Source of the DNA: Pengzhenrongella frigida
Lineage (GTDB): Bacteria; Actinomycetota; Actinomycetes; Actinomycetales; Cellulomonadaceae
Assembly: GCF_004168625.1 (NCBI RefSeq)
Contig: NZ_SDWW01000014.1
Location: 24,512 to 88,511 of the forward strand
Direction: 5' to 3'
Length of the DNA stretch: 64,000 nt
Of this stretch, positions 1 to 7,999 are shown one piece after another (position 1 is the first letter of the stretch; every line of letters begins with the position of its first letter). The notes beneath the pieces were generated by a model that was not told the DNA's origin, ran no database searches, and was given only the letters and a program-made list of their open reading frames with translations. Position numbers and translations under genes: made by a program.

Positions 1-349
1 CAGCGATGCCGAGCAGCAGGTGCTCGGTCGAGATGTACTCGTCGCCGAGCGCCTGCGCCTCGGTGCGCGCCGTCTCGAGCACGGCAGACGTCGCCCGGGA
101 CGGGGTCGGCTGCGCGACGGCGGTCCCGCTGGCCGCCGGGAGGGCGACGAGGGCCGCGCGCACGCGCCGACCGAGGGCGCTGCGGTCCGCGCCGACAGCG
201 TCCAGCAGACCCGACGCCACACCACCCTCCTGGGCGAGCAGCGCGTTCAGGAGGTGCGCCGGCTCGAGCTCGGGGCTGCCGGCGGCGGACGCCTGCTGGA
301 TCGCGTCCCCGAGGGCTTCCTGGGTGCGGGTGGTGAGCTTGTCGGCCAC
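1..349 (-). CDS. clpB: ATP-dependent chaperone ClpB, N-terminal part (cut by window edge)
   Basis: Disaggregase that works with DnaK to rescue aggregated proteins. Only the first 116 residues are in the window; the gene runs off the left end. The protein opens with LTTRTQEALGDAIQQA, has the helix ELEPAHLLNALLAQEGG, and ends here at YISTEHLLLGIA. These are the two Clp N-domain repeats of ClpB or ClpC. The start is GTG at 349 with GGAGG seven bases upstream. ClpB is preferred over ClpC because of the TRTQEAL opening and the position of the EHLLLG repeat. No HspR-type inverted repeat (HAIR) was seen in the 200 bp upstream. Confidence 0.85.
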   Translation of the reverse strand, partial: MADKLTTRTQEALGDAIQQASAAGSPELEPAHLLNALLAQEGGVASGLLDAVGADRSALGRRVRAALVALPAASGTAVAQPTPSRATSAVLETARTEAQALGDEYISTEHLLLGIA

Positions 350-397
350 GGGGTCCTCCACTGATTGCCGTTTGGTCTGAGTGTGGCCCGTCTCGGC

Positions 398-444
398 GGG
401 CGCCGCGCGCACGCCCAACGTCTCAGGGGCGCCGCGCGCACGCC
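398..444. repeat. 18-bp direct repeat between clpB and the UspA gene
   Basis: The 18-mer GGGCGCCGCGCGCACGCC occurs at 398-415 and again, identical, at 427-444, a period of 29 bp. Just downstream (about 471-500) GGATTGC is also repeated. The region lies between divergent genes, so a regulatory role is possible, but simple GC-rich slippage explains it as well. Confidence 0.6.
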
Positions 445-560
445 GCCCTGCGCCCTGCGTTCACCGGATGCGGATTGCCGGCACGGATTGCTGGCAAGAT
501 CATCGCGAACACGGCGTCGTCTTCGCTCGGCGCCCCAGCACGCACGAGAGGACCGAGCGC

Positions 561-947
561 ATGCCGATCATTGTCGGGTACACGACCAAGCCCGAGGGCA
601 AAGCAGCGCTGCAGCACGCGCTCACGGAGGCCCGCGCGCACGGGGAGTCCCTCGTCGTGGTGAACATCGGCACCGGCCCGCACCCCGAGAACACGCTGGC
701 GGGGGAGGAAGACCTCGCCGAGGTCAGCCGGATGCTCAAGGCGACCGGCATCGAGCACCAGGTCCGCCAGCTCGTGCGCGGCAAGGAGCCGTCCCAGGAG
801 ATCGTCGACCTCGCCGACGAGATCGGCGCCACGATGATCGTCATCGGCCTGCGCCGCCGGAGCCCGGTCGGCAAGCTGCTGCTCGGCAGCAACGCGCAAC
901 AGATCCTGCTCGACGCGAGCTGCCCCGTCGTCGCCGTCAAGGCCTGA
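561..947 (+). CDS. Universal stress protein, UspA family
   Basis: Single-domain Usp protein of 128 residues. It opens with MPIIVGYTTKPEGKAAL, the beta1 strand and loop of the Usp fold. It carries a C-terminal GLRRRSPVGKLLLGS stretch followed by CPVVAVK. The nucleotide-binding signature of ATP-binding Usps is G-2x-G-9x-G-S/T. Here the final GS is present but the second glycine is arginine, so ATP binding cannot be assumed. The start is ATG at 561 with GAGAGGA about eight bases upstream. It is probably a monocistronic stress-response gene divergent from clpB. Confidence 0.85.
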   Translation: MPIIVGYTTKPEGKAALQHALTEARAHGESLVVVNIGTGPHPENTLAGEEDLAEVSRMLKATGIEHQVRQLVRGKEPSQEIVDLADEIGATMIVIGLRRRSPVGKLLLGSNAQQILLDASCPVVAVKA

Positions 948-1000
948 CCTCACCCGCAATCACCGGGCACCCGGCCGTGCACGGTGGGACGATCGGCCTC

Positions 1001-2038
1001 ATGACGCACCTGTCGGACCGCCCCGCCCCCGAGATCGACGAGCCCGTCCCGGACGTCCTGGGCCCGGGCTGGACCGCCCGCACGATCCACTTGCGACCCG
1101 ACGACGAGGGCGACGTGGTGGCCACGCTGGTGCGACGCACCCCGCCCGCCGAACCGACCCGGCGGGCCGTGCTGTACGTCCACGGCTTCGACGACTACTT
1201 CTTCCAGTCCCATCTCGGTGACGCGTGGGCGGAGCAGGGCTTCGACTTCTACGCGCTGGACCTGCGCAAGTACGGCCGGTCGCTGCGCCCTGGACAGTCC
1301 CCCAACTACGTCACCGACCTGCGGGACTACCTCGAGGAGCTCGACGCCGCCGCGCAGGTCATCCGGGACCAGGACGACCACGACGTGATGGTCGTCCTGG
1401 GGCACTCCACGGGTGGACTGCTTGCGAGCCTGTGGGCGCACTCGGAGCGGGGCAGCGGCCTGATCGACGCGGTCGTGCTCAACAGCCCGTGGTTCGACCT
1501 CGACCGGGGCTGGTTCGAGCGGGTCGCGCTCACCCGCACGGTCGACGTCGTCGGCCGCTTCGTCCCGCGGCTGCCCATCGGCGCGACCGGGTCGGACTAC
1601 GGCCGCAGCCTGCACCGCGAGACCGGCGGCGCCTGGGACTACGACCTCACGTGGAAGCCCCACGAGGGTTTCCCGGTGCGCGCCGGCTGGCTGCGCACGA
1701 TCCGCCGCGGCCACGCCCGGATCGCCCAGGGGCTCGACATCGACTGCCCCGTGCTCGTGTGCTGCTCGACGGCCAGCGGGCCGCACGACCGGCTGCATCC
1801 CGACATCGGCACCACCGACAGCGTCCTCGGCGTCGAGCAGATCGTCGCGCGCTCGACCGGGCTGGGCGCCGAGGTCACGGTCGCGCAGATCCCGGGCGGC
1901 GTGCACGACCTCGCCCTGTCCGGCCCCGTCGCGCGGCAGCACTACTTCGACGTGATGTTCGACTGGGTCCGCACGCACGTCCCGGGCGGCGACCTCGCGC
2001 CGACGAGCCATTCCCCGCAGCCCCCCGTGGTGGTCTGA
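1001..2038 (+). CDS. Serine-nucleophile alpha/beta hydrolase (lysophospholipase-like)
   Basis: Cytoplasmic hydrolase of 345 residues with no signal peptide. The oxyanion loop region reads VLYVHGFDDYFFQ and the nucleophile elbow is GHSTGG. The acid and histidine fall in the late part, where GGVHDLALS supplies the likely histidine. The layout resembles the Hydrolase_4 (serine aminopeptidase S33) group, which includes monoglyceride lipases and lysophospholipases. The substrate cannot be told from sequence. ATG 1001 was chosen because the conserved domain begins soon after; there is no strong ribosome binding site. It lies 53 bp after the UspA gene and may be co-transcribed. Confidence 0.8.
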   Translation: MTHLSDRPAPEIDEPVPDVLGPGWTARTIHLRPDDEGDVVATLVRRTPPAEPTRRAVLYVHGFDDYFFQSHLGDAWAEQGFDFYALDLRKYGRSLRPGQSPNYVTDLRDYLEELDAAAQVIRDQDDHDVMVVLGHSTGGLLASLWAHSERGSGLIDAVVLNSPWFDLDRGWFERVALTRTVDVVGRFVPRLPIGATGSDYGRSLHRETGGAWDYDLTWKPHEGFPVRAGWLRTIRRGHARIAQGLDIDCPVLVCCSTASGPHDRLHPDIGTTDSVLGVEQIVARSTGLGAEVTVAQIPGGVHDLALSGPVARQHYFDVMFDWVRTHVPGGDLAPTSHSPQPPVVV

Positions 2039-2088
2039 TAGGGCTGCTGCCGCCGCTCGGGCGGCGCCCGTAGGGAGAGGAGTGCCCC

Positions 2089-2895
2089 ATGATCCGCCAA
2101 GAGGCCTGGCCCGAGGGAACCCCCGCCTGGATCGACCTGATGATTCCCGACCGGCTCGTCGCGCAGGCGTTCTACGGCCCGCTGCTGGGGTGGGACTTCG
2201 CCGTCGGCGGCCCGGAGACGGGGTACTACACGATGGCGCTCAAGCACGGGCAGCCGGTCGCGGGGCTCGGCGAGCCGATGGGCAACGAGGCTGCGCCGGC
2301 CTCGGCCTGGACCACCTACCTCGCGGTGGACGACATCGAGGCGACGGTCGAGCTCGCCCGCGCGGCGGGCGGGACCGTCCTCCTGGAGCCGATGGCGGCG
2401 ATGGAGTTCGGCCGGATGGCCGTGCTCACGGACCCGACCGGCGCGGTCGTCGGCCTGTGGCAGGCCGGGACGCACACCGGCGCGAACCTCGTCAACGAAC
2501 CCGGCACCATGATCTGGAGCGAGGCGCTCAGCGACGACCTCGCGGCGGCGCGCGCCTTCTACGGGGCGGTGTTCGGGTACGAGGTCGCCGACATGTCGGG
2601 ACCCGGCTTCGAGTACGCCTCCGTGAGCCTGCCGGGCACGACACCCGACGAGGCCGTCGGCGGCCTGGGCGGTGTTGGCACCCAGCCCGAGGGCACACCC
2701 CCGCACTGGCAGACCTACTTCGCGGTCGCCGACACGGACGCGGCGACCGCCCTCGTGCTCGAGCTCGGCGGACACGTCCTGGACGGACCGAGCGACACCC
2801 CGTACGGCCGCGTGGCACGCGTGAGCGGACCCGCGGGGGAGCAGTTCTCGTTGATGTCGACCACCGAGCCTGAGAGCGCCGACGGGCCGGTCTAG
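2089..2895 (+). CDS. VOC family protein with two glyoxalase-like domains
   Basis: 268 residues made of two vicinal-oxygen-chelate modules, about 12-125 and 138-258. Each has the paired beta-alpha-beta pattern (PAWIDLMIPDRLVAQAFYGPLLGWDF, then MIWSEALSDDLAAARAFYGAVFGYEV). These tandem VOC proteins in actinobacteria are annotated as glyoxalase/bleomycin-resistance or hydroxylase-like proteins, and their substrates are mostly unknown. A GGAGAGGAG ribosome binding site sits about six bases before ATG 2089. It lies 50 bp downstream of the hydrolase in the same direction. Confidence 0.85.
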   Translation: MIRQEAWPEGTPAWIDLMIPDRLVAQAFYGPLLGWDFAVGGPETGYYTMALKHGQPVAGLGEPMGNEAAPASAWTTYLAVDDIEATVELARAAGGTVLLEPMAAMEFGRMAVLTDPTGAVVGLWQAGTHTGANLVNEPGTMIWSEALSDDLAAARAFYGAVFGYEVADMSGPGFEYASVSLPGTTPDEAVGGLGGVGTQPEGTPPHWQTYFAVADTDAATALVLELGGHVLDGPSDTPYGRVARVSGPAGEQFSLMSTTEPESADGPV

Positions 2896-2976
2896 GTCGG
2901 CACGTACCCTCGGCCCTCTTCGACGAAGGGGCCTGCTCACGATGCGCCGCACGACCTGCCCACCGGGCTGCCCCAC

Positions 2977-3741
2977 ATGATGGGTGGGCACCACGCGATC
3001 AGCGGCGCCGCCGCGTGGGTGGCGGTCACCGCCGCCGCTCCGTTCACCCTGGGCCTGAACCCGCTGCCCGCGTCGTCGGTCCTGCTCGGTGCCGTCGTGA
3101 CCGCCGGGGCCGCCCTCCTGCCCGACCTCGACCACCGCAGCGCCACGATCGCCCGCTCGGGCGGGATGGTGACCTGGGGCGTCTCGACGGCGGCCAGCGT
3201 GACCTCCGGCGGGCACCGGCACGGTCTGCACTCGCTGCTGGCGGTGGTCGGGTTCACCTTCGGCACGACCCTGGCGGGCCGCTGGGAGGCGGTCGTCCCG
3301 GTCTTCGGCCTGATCCCGGCCGGCTCGGCGCTCCTGCTGCTGGCCCTGGTCGCGTTCTCCACGAGGGCCCTGGACATCACGCGCGGCGGGGACGTCGTGC
3401 TGTGGCTCAGCGCCGCCGTCGCGGTGGTCGTCGTCCTCGCGGTGGCACCGGAGCAGCTGGAGTGGCTGCCGACGTCGGTCATGATCGGGGTCGTCGTGCA
3501 CCTGCTCGGGGATCTGATCACCACCGGCGGGATCCCGCTGCTGTGGCCGTGGATGCCGCGGCCACCGCGGGCCGTGTCGCGGATCCCCGGGATGCGCAAG
3601 GTGTGGAGGTCCGGCGGGTATCTGGCCCTCCCGGTGCTCGGGAACGCCGGCTCGAAGCGCGAGTGGGTGCTGTGTGCAGGGCTGTCCGTCTACGCGCTGT
3701 ACGGGCTGGCGGCGTCGGCCGGGGTGCTCGGGGCCCCCTGA
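2977..3741 (+). CDS. YdjM-type membrane-bound metal-dependent hydrolase (DUF457)
   Basis: 254-residue polytopic membrane protein. The family signature is present in order: MGGHHAISG at the N-terminus, LLPDLDHRSATIAR near residue 50, then GGHRHGLHSLLA near residue 80, giving a histidine/aspartate-rich putative metal site. About six hydrophobic segments follow. E. coli YdjM is a LexA-regulated inner-membrane protein of the same family; the reaction is unknown. The first two codons are both ATG, so the start could be 2977 or 2980. It converges on the chemotaxis receptor gene across a strong hairpin. Confidence 0.8.
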   Translation: MMGGHHAISGAAAWVAVTAAAPFTLGLNPLPASSVLLGAVVTAGAALLPDLDHRSATIARSGGMVTWGVSTAASVTSGGHRHGLHSLLAVVGFTFGTTLAGRWEAVVPVFGLIPAGSALLLLALVAFSTRALDITRGGDVVLWLSAAVAVVVVLAVAPEQLEWLPTSVMIGVVVHLLGDLITTGGIPLLWPWMPRPPRAVSRIPGMRKVWRSGGYLALPVLGNAGSKREWVLCAGLSVYALYGLAASAGVLGAP

Positions 3742-3749
3742 GGGGACGT

Positions 3750-3787
3750 CGGCCGGGGCCTCGGGTTCGGCACCGAGGCCCCGGCCG
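3750..3787. terminator. Bidirectional hairpin terminator between convergent genes
   Basis: Perfect 14-bp arms GGCCGGGGCCTCGG (3751-3764) and its complement (3773-3786) enclose an 8-nt loop; one more C-G pair can form outside. It lies exactly between the stop codons at 3741 and 3796. There is no T tract, as is common in actinobacterial terminators. Confidence 0.85.
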
Positions 3788-3795
3788 GGGCGACC

Positions 3796-5433
3796 TCAGT
3801 AGGTGAAGGCCGCCAGACCCTCACGCAGGCCGGCCGAGAGCAGGGCGAGCTCGTCGACCGAGGCGCCCATCTGCGCGAGCACCTCGCTCGAGGTTGCTGC
3901 CCCGGCGGCGAGGCCGACGATGTTGGCCGCGATCTCCCCCGAGCCCGTCGCGGCCTCGGAGACCGACCGGGACATCTCGTTGGTGGTGGCCGTCTGCTCC
4001 TCGACGGCGGCGGCGATCGTCGTCTGGTAGTCGTTGATCGAGGCGATGATGTCGCCGATCTCCCCGATGGCGACCACCGCGCCGGTGGTGTCGACCTGGA
4101 TCGCCTCGACCCGGCGCGTGATCTCCTCGGTCGCCCGCGCGGTCTCCCGGGCGAGCTCCTTGACCTCGCCGGCCACGACGGCGAATCCCTTGCCGGCCTC
4201 ACCGGCGCGGGCGGCCTCGATCGTGGCGTTCAGGGCGAGCAGGTTGGTCTGCTCGGCGATCGACGCGATCGCCTTGACGACCGCCCCGATCTCCGCGGTG
4301 GACATCCCCAGCTTGGTGACCGTGTCGTTCGTGGTGGTCGCCACTCCCGTCGCGCGGCTCGCGACCCTGGCGGCCTCGTTCGCGTTCTGGGCGATCTCCC
4401 GGATCGAGGCGCCCATCTGCTCAGCCCCGGCGGCGACCGTCTGCACGTCGCGCGAGACCTGCTCCGAGGCGGCCGCGACCACGCCTGCCTGTGCGCTGGT
4501 CTCCTCCGACCCGGCGGCGACCTGGGTGTTGGCCGCCGACAGCTCCTCCGCCGCGGCGGCGACCGTCTGGGCGGTCTCACCGACCCCGGTGAGCATGGAG
4601 CGCAAGGACCGCTGGGCGGCGGCCAGGGCCTGCGCCATCTGCCCGATCTCGTCGCGGCTGGTCACGTCGGCCGGCACGGTCAGGTCCCCGGACGCGAGCG
4701 CGTCGAGCGACACCCGCACCTTGGCCACGCCACGGCGGATGGTGCCCGCGGTCACGAACCCGAGCGTGATCGCGATCACCAGGCCGGTCGAGAGCGAGAT
4801 CACCAGGGTGCGCACGGCCGAGTCGGCCTCGGCCGCGGCCGCCACCGCGAGGTTGTCCGTCACTTCGGTCAGCTCGATCTCAAGCTGGTCGAGGTTGGCC
4901 ACGAACGCGGCGATCAACGGGACGCTCACATCGTTGAGCACCGCCTCGAACCCGCCGTCGGTGCTGTTGGCCAGCGCGGCCGGGACGATCTCGGCATCCC
5001 GTGCGTCCACCCAGTCCGCGTAGGTCGCCAGGAACAGCTCCCAGCTCGGCAGCTCGGCGCCCTCGCTCGCCGCGAACTCGTCGAGCACACCCTGGAGGCC
5101 TGCGTCGTTGTCGGTCTGCTTCTGCACCCAGATGTCCTTCGACTCCTGGGTGCTCAGGCCGGCGATGTTGCCGACGATCTGCCGGGCCACCACCTGCTTG
5201 ATGTGGATCTGGCCGCGGAGGTAGGCCGGCCCGGACTGGATGGTCGCGAGGTGCTCCGTGTCGGCGGCGATCGACCGCATCGAGGCGATGGACAGCACGC
5301 CCGACCCGATCGCGACGACCGCCAACGTGGCGACGACCGCCAGGATCTTCGTGCGGATCGACCGGTCCGCGATCCAACGGGTCCGGCCGGTGCTCCCGCT
5401 CGGCAGGCTTGCGGCGGGATAGGTGTTGCTCAT
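3796..5433 (-). CDS. Methyl-accepting chemotaxis protein
   Basis: Transmembrane chemoreceptor of 545 residues. Order: TM1 at about 27-50, an extracytoplasmic helical sensor to about 200, TM2 at about 205-230, HAMP to about 285, then a long coiled-coil signalling domain. The kinase-binding hairpin is visible as [19 protein letters not shown] followed by [15 protein letters not shown]. The sensor resembles a four-helix-bundle type. The start is ATG 5433 with AAGGA a few bases upstream. No che or flagellar genes are nearby, so it must serve a chemosensory array encoded elsewhere. Confidence 0.93.
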   Translation of the reverse strand: MSNTYPAASLPSGSTGRTRWIADRSIRTKILAVVATLAVVAIGSGVLSIASMRSIAADTEHLATIQSGPAYLRGQIHIKQVVARQIVGNIAGLSTQESKDIWVQKQTDNDAGLQGVLDEFAASEGAELPSWELFLATYADWVDARDAEIVPAALANSTDGGFEAVLNDVSVPLIAAFVANLDQLEIELTEVTDNLAVAAAAEADSAVRTLVISLSTGLVIAITLGFVTAGTIRRGVAKVRVSLDALASGDLTVPADVTSRDEIGQMAQALAAAQRSLRSMLTGVGETAQTVAAAAEELSAANTQVAAGSEETSAQAGVVAAASEQVSRDVQTVAAGAEQMGASIREIAQNANEAARVASRATGVATTTNDTVTKLGMSTAEIGAVVKAIASIAEQTNLLALNATIEAARAGEAGKGFAVVAGEVKELARETARATEEITRRVEAIQVDTTGAVVAIGEIGDIIASINDYQTTIAAAVEEQTATTNEMSRSVSEAATGSGEIAANIVGLAAGAATSSEVLAQMGASVDELALLSAGLREGLAAFTY

Positions 5434-5561
5434 GGACGGATCCTTCAGCGATGGGCGGGGACCCACGCGATCGGGGGCCGAGGAGCCAATCGGCCACGGA
5501 TGCCGCGCATGAGCGTTGACGGACGAGTGCTTGCACACGTTTCTCACAGGAACCCGCGGGA

Positions 5562-5591
5562 AGGCCCCCGCGCCGGGGTGGGCAGGGGCCT
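5562..5591 (-). terminator. Weak hairpin after the VOC gene
   Basis: Arms AGGCCCC (5562-5568) and GGGGCCT (5585-5591) are perfectly complementary with a 16-nt loop that can pair further. The hairpin lies just beyond the VOC stop at 5605 on the minus strand and upstream of the chemoreceptor gene. Function is inferred from position only. Confidence 0.4.
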
Positions 5592-5604
5592 GGGGGCGCG
5601 GCGC

Positions 5605-5958
5605 TCAACCCTCCTGCTGGGCCGCCTGGAGGAGACCGATCACGTTGCCGTCGGCATCGGTCACCGAGGCGATGAGCCTGCCGCCGACATCGGTGACCGG
5701 CTGCTGCGCGGTGGCCCCCGCCGTGAGCAGCCGGGCGACCGTGTCGGCCAGGTCCGCGACGTGCCAGTAGTTGACCGGGCCGGTCATGCCCTTGCTGTGC
5801 CCGTGGGGGTCGAGCCCGACCTCCTGAGTCGCGGTGTTGAACTGGACGTAGTAGGCCTCGTCGAGGATGGGCTCGCTGCCCAGGAGCGTGGCGTACAGCG
5901 CCTTGGCCTGGGCGAGGTCGGAGACGGGGTGGATGACGGTCTTGAGGATGGGGGTCAC
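5605..5958 (-). CDS. VOC family protein, single glyoxalase-like domain
   Basis: 117-residue single-domain vicinal-oxygen-chelate protein. It begins MTPILKTVIHPVSDLAQAK and ends with the strand ASVTDADGNVIGLLQ, the usual last strand of the fold with its metal-side glycine. It is divergent from the ECF41-like sigma factor gene with 82 bp between starts. ECF41 genes are typically neighbours of their one main target, often an oxidoreductase or carboxymuconolactone-decarboxylase-like gene. Here the VOC gene may take that place. GAGGAG lies close before the start. Confidence 0.85.
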   Translation of the reverse strand: MTPILKTVIHPVSDLAQAKALYATLLGSEPILDEAYYVQFNTATQEVGLDPHGHSKGMTGPVNYWHVADLADTVARLLTAGATAQQPVTDVGGRLIASVTDADGNVIGLLQAAQQEG

Positions 5959-5988
5959 GAGAGCTCCTCGGGTCGCGGGTCACATCGG

Positions 5989-6016
5989 CGAGGTTTCGCC
6001 GGTCATCTAGATGACA
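5989..6016. promoter_or_regulatory. 14-bp palindrome and candidate ECF promoter between VOC and sigma genes
   Basis: GTCATCTAGATGAC at 6002-6015 is a perfect palindrome in the only spacer between the two divergent genes. On the minus strand TGTCATC (6016-6010) is followed after 16 nt by CCTC (5993-5990). The published ECF41 consensus is TGTCACA at -35 and CGTC at -10, so this is a near match reading toward the VOC gene. The palindrome could instead bind a dimeric repressor. Both readings are inference. Confidence 0.5.
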
Positions 6017-6040
6017 GTCCGGAACGGAGGAGTGTGACGA

Positions 6041-6940
6041 GTGGACGATGACGACTGGCTCGCGCAGCGATTCGAGGCGCACCGCCCCCACCTGCGGGCC
6101 GTGGCGTTCCGCATCCTCGGCTCGCTGAGCGACGCCGAGGACGCCGTTCAGGAAGCGTGGCTGCGCCTGAGCCGCTCCGACACGAGCGAGGTCGAGAACC
6201 TCGGCGGCTGGCTCACCACGGTGGTCGCCCGGGTGTCGCTCAACCTGCTGCAGACCCGCAGGTCCCGGCGCGAGGACCCCCAGGGCGCACGCGTGCCGGA
6301 CGAGCTCGCCGGCTGGGCGGGCACCGCCCAACCCGAGGATGAGGCGCTGCTGAGCGACTCCGTGGGCCCCGCCCTCCTGGTCATCCTCGACAGCCTCGAA
6401 CCCGCCGAGCGGCTCGCGTTCGTGCTGCACGACCTGTTTGCGGTGCCGTTCGACGAGATCGCCCCCATCGTGGGCCGGTCGCCGGCGGCGGCCCGTCAGC
6501 TCGCCAGCCGCGCGCGTCGACGGGTCCGGGGCGCCGAGCCTCCTCGTGACGCAGACCGCCGTCGCCAGCGGGAGGTCGTGGCCGCTTTCCTCACGGCCTC
6601 CCGCAACGGCCAGTTCGACGCCCTCCTGGCGCTGCTCGATCCACGCATCACGCTGCGCGCCGACGACGCCACCGTCCGGATGGGTGCGTCGAGCGAGGTG
6701 CTCGGGGCGCGGGCCGTCGCCGAGACCTTCTCCGGGCGGGCCCGAGGCGCCCGGCTGGCGCTCATCGACGGGGCGCCGGGCGCGTTGTGGGCGGTGGACG
6801 GTCGACCGCGCGTCGCGTTCCGGTTCACCGTCGCCGCCGGAAAGATCCTCGCGATCACGATGACGTCCGACCCGGCGACCCTGAGCACGCTCGACATGGA
6901 GGTCCTCACCGACGAGATCCTCACCGACCCGGCGGGCTGA
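6041..6940 (+). CDS. ECF RNA polymerase sigma factor with SnoaL-like C-terminal domain (ECF41 group)
   Basis: 299 residues. Sigma region 2 lies at about 10-75 (HRPHLRAVAFRILGSLSDAEDAVQEAWLRL) and region 4 at about 105-160 (LEPAERLAFVLHDLF, then EIAPIVGRSPAAARQLASRAR). A C-terminal extension at about 175-290 has the SnoaL-like fold pattern. This architecture defines ECF41-type sigma factors, whose C-terminal domain tunes activity in place of an anti-sigma factor. The start is GTG 6041 with GGAGG about 11 bases upstream. No anti-sigma gene is adjacent, as expected for this group. Confidence 0.9.
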   Translation: MDDDDWLAQRFEAHRPHLRAVAFRILGSLSDAEDAVQEAWLRLSRSDTSEVENLGGWLTTVVARVSLNLLQTRRSRREDPQGARVPDELAGWAGTAQPEDEALLSDSVGPALLVILDSLEPAERLAFVLHDLFAVPFDEIAPIVGRSPAAARQLASRARRRVRGAEPPRDADRRRQREVVAAFLTASRNGQFDALLALLDPRITLRADDATVRMGASSEVLGARAVAETFSGRARGARLALIDGAPGALWAVDGRPRVAFRFTVAAGKILAITMTSDPATLSTLDMEVLTDEILTDPAG

Positions 6941-6991
6941 CGTCCCCTTCGCGCGGGTGGCCGGGGGGCGAGGTCAGGCCCGGAGGCGAGG

Positions 6992-7462
6992 TCAGGCCCC
7001 GGGACCGCCGGTCAGGGCCTGGCGCACGCGCGCCGAGAGCGCCTTGCCGTCGACCCGCCCCACGGCCGCCGCCGCGGCGGTGGCGGACTTCATCACGGTG
7101 CCCATGTCCTTGATGGTGGCAGCGCCGGTGGCGGCGATTGCCTCGGTGACGATCGTGTCCAGCTGTTCCGGGGTGAGGGCGGCCGGCAGGTAGGCCTCGA
7201 TCAGGTCGGCCTCGGTGTTCTCCGTGGTCGCCCGGTCGGTGGCGCCCGCGGCGAGGTAGATCGCGGCGCTCTCGCGGCGCTTCTTGACCTCGGCTCCGAG
7301 CACGGCCTGGACCTCTTCCTCGGTCAGGTCGTGCGCGGCGGTCCCGGACTTCTCCGCGACTCGGACCGCGGCGATCATCTGTCGCACGGTGTTGGTCCGG
7401 AAGGCGGTGCGGGCCTTCATGGAGGTCGTCAGATCGGCTGTGAGTCGTTCGATCGTGGTCAT
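6992..7462 (-). CDS. yqeY: GatB/YqeY domain-containing protein
   Basis: 156-residue protein matching the YqeY family from end to end. It has an N-terminal helical part with LTADLTTSMKARTAFRTNTVRQ, then AEVKKRRESAAIY, and a C-terminal part with GAATIKDMGTVMKS ahead of VDGKALSARVRQAL. The C-terminal domain is shared with the tRNA-binding tail of GatB. The family's function is not settled. ATG 7462 (MTTIERL) fits the family length; an in-frame ATG at 7471 with GGAG four bases before it is an alternative. The gene stands alone. Confidence 0.88.
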   Translation of the reverse strand: MTTIERLTADLTTSMKARTAFRTNTVRQMIAAVRVAEKSGTAAHDLTEEEVQAVLGAEVKKRRESAAIYLAAGATDRATTENTEADLIEAYLPAALTPEQLDTIVTEAIAATGAATIKDMGTVMKSATAAAAAVGRVDGKALSARVRQALTGGPGA

Positions 7463-7592
7463 GGGTCCCATCGTGCTCCACTCCGGGTTCGGTCCCGACG
7501 TCACGCGGGCCTCGGAGTCATGGCTGTGCCCCGTGGGATCGACCCAATCAGGCCGGTGCGGCTCCTGCGGTCTCTGCACCGGGTGCGGCACG

Positions 7593-7633
7593 AAAAAGCC
7601 GGAACCTCGGGAGTGAATACCCGTGATTCCGGC
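7593..7633 (-). terminator. Rho-independent terminator of tRNA-Arg
   Basis: On the minus strand GCCGGAA arms (7627-7633 with 7598-7604) enclose an inner CCC/GGG pair and are followed directly by TTTTT. The position 14 nt beyond the tRNA-Arg 3' end makes it that gene's terminator. It is the only hairpin in the window seen with a clear T tract. Confidence 0.8.
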
Positions 7634-7646
7634 TGCTCGAACTGTG

Positions 7647-7719
7647 TGCGCCCGAAGGGATTCGAACCCCCAACCTTCTGATCCGTAGTCAGATGCTCTA
7701 TCCGTTGAGCTACGGGCGC
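7647..7719 (-). tRNA. tRNA-Arg, anticodon ACG
   Basis: Read on the minus strand, the acceptor stem is GCGCCCG with CGGGCGC. The D-arm contains AGCTCAACGGATAGAGC, the anticodon loop is CTACGGA with anticodon ACG between TCTGA and TCAGA, and the T-loop is GGTTCGAATCC. The discriminator base is A at 7647. CCA is not encoded. The A at position 34 is expected to be edited to inosine by TadA and to read the CGN arginine codons that dominate this genome. Confidence 0.96.
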
Positions 7720-7810
7720 GTGGCCTTACGGCCGGAGTCGAGGATAGCGCCCTTGGGGCCGATGCCCAAACCGGCTCCCAGATCCACCCCTCGGAGGGAC
7801 AAATGCAGAG

Positions 7811-7839
7811 GGCCCCGACTCCACCAGGGAATCGGGGCC
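7811..7839 (-). terminator. Hairpin terminator of tRNA-Ser(GCT)
   Basis: Arms at 7811-7820 and 7830-7839 pair (GGCCCCGA with TCGGGGCC, then one mismatch) around a 9-nt loop. On the minus strand it lies 8 nt beyond the tRNA 3' end. No uninterrupted T run follows, only CTCTGCATTTG. Confidence 0.65.
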
Positions 7840-7847
7840 TTGCGATG

Positions 7848-7936
7848 CGGAGACGGTGGGATTTGAACCCACGGAAGGGTTGCCCCTTCACGACCTTAGC
7901 AGGGTCGCGCACTAGACCGGACTATGCGACATCTCC
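7848..7936 (-). tRNA. tRNA-Ser, anticodon GCT
   Basis: The minus strand begins GGAGATG and ends CGTCTCC with discriminator G at 7848, the serine identity base. The anticodon loop CTGCTAA sits between CGACC and GGTCG, giving anticodon GCT for AGC/AGU. The long variable arm (GAAGGGGCAACCCTTCC) is diagnostic of a class II tRNA. The acceptor stem has one T-G wobble. CCA is not encoded. Confidence 0.96.
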
Positions 7937-7999
7937 AGGCGGAGACAGGGTACCTGCCCGGTGCACCGTGCTGCAAAGCGTCCTCACCAGCGGCTTTGG

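Noticed and set aside
350..560. HspR/HAIR heat-shock operator upstream of clpB
   Set aside because: No CTTGAGT-N7-ACTCAAG-like sequence was found; only GC-rich direct repeats.
1942..3501. Long open frame on the minus strand opposite the VOC and YdjM genes (519 codons)
   Set aside because: Product is arginine-, glycine- and proline-rich without any domain; the plus-strand genes have clear families. Such antisense frames are expected in DNA this GC-rich.
5434..5604. FliA/SigD-type motility promoter before the chemoreceptor gene
   Set aside because: GCCGAT is present on the minus strand, but no TAAA-like -35 element lies at the required 15-bp distance.
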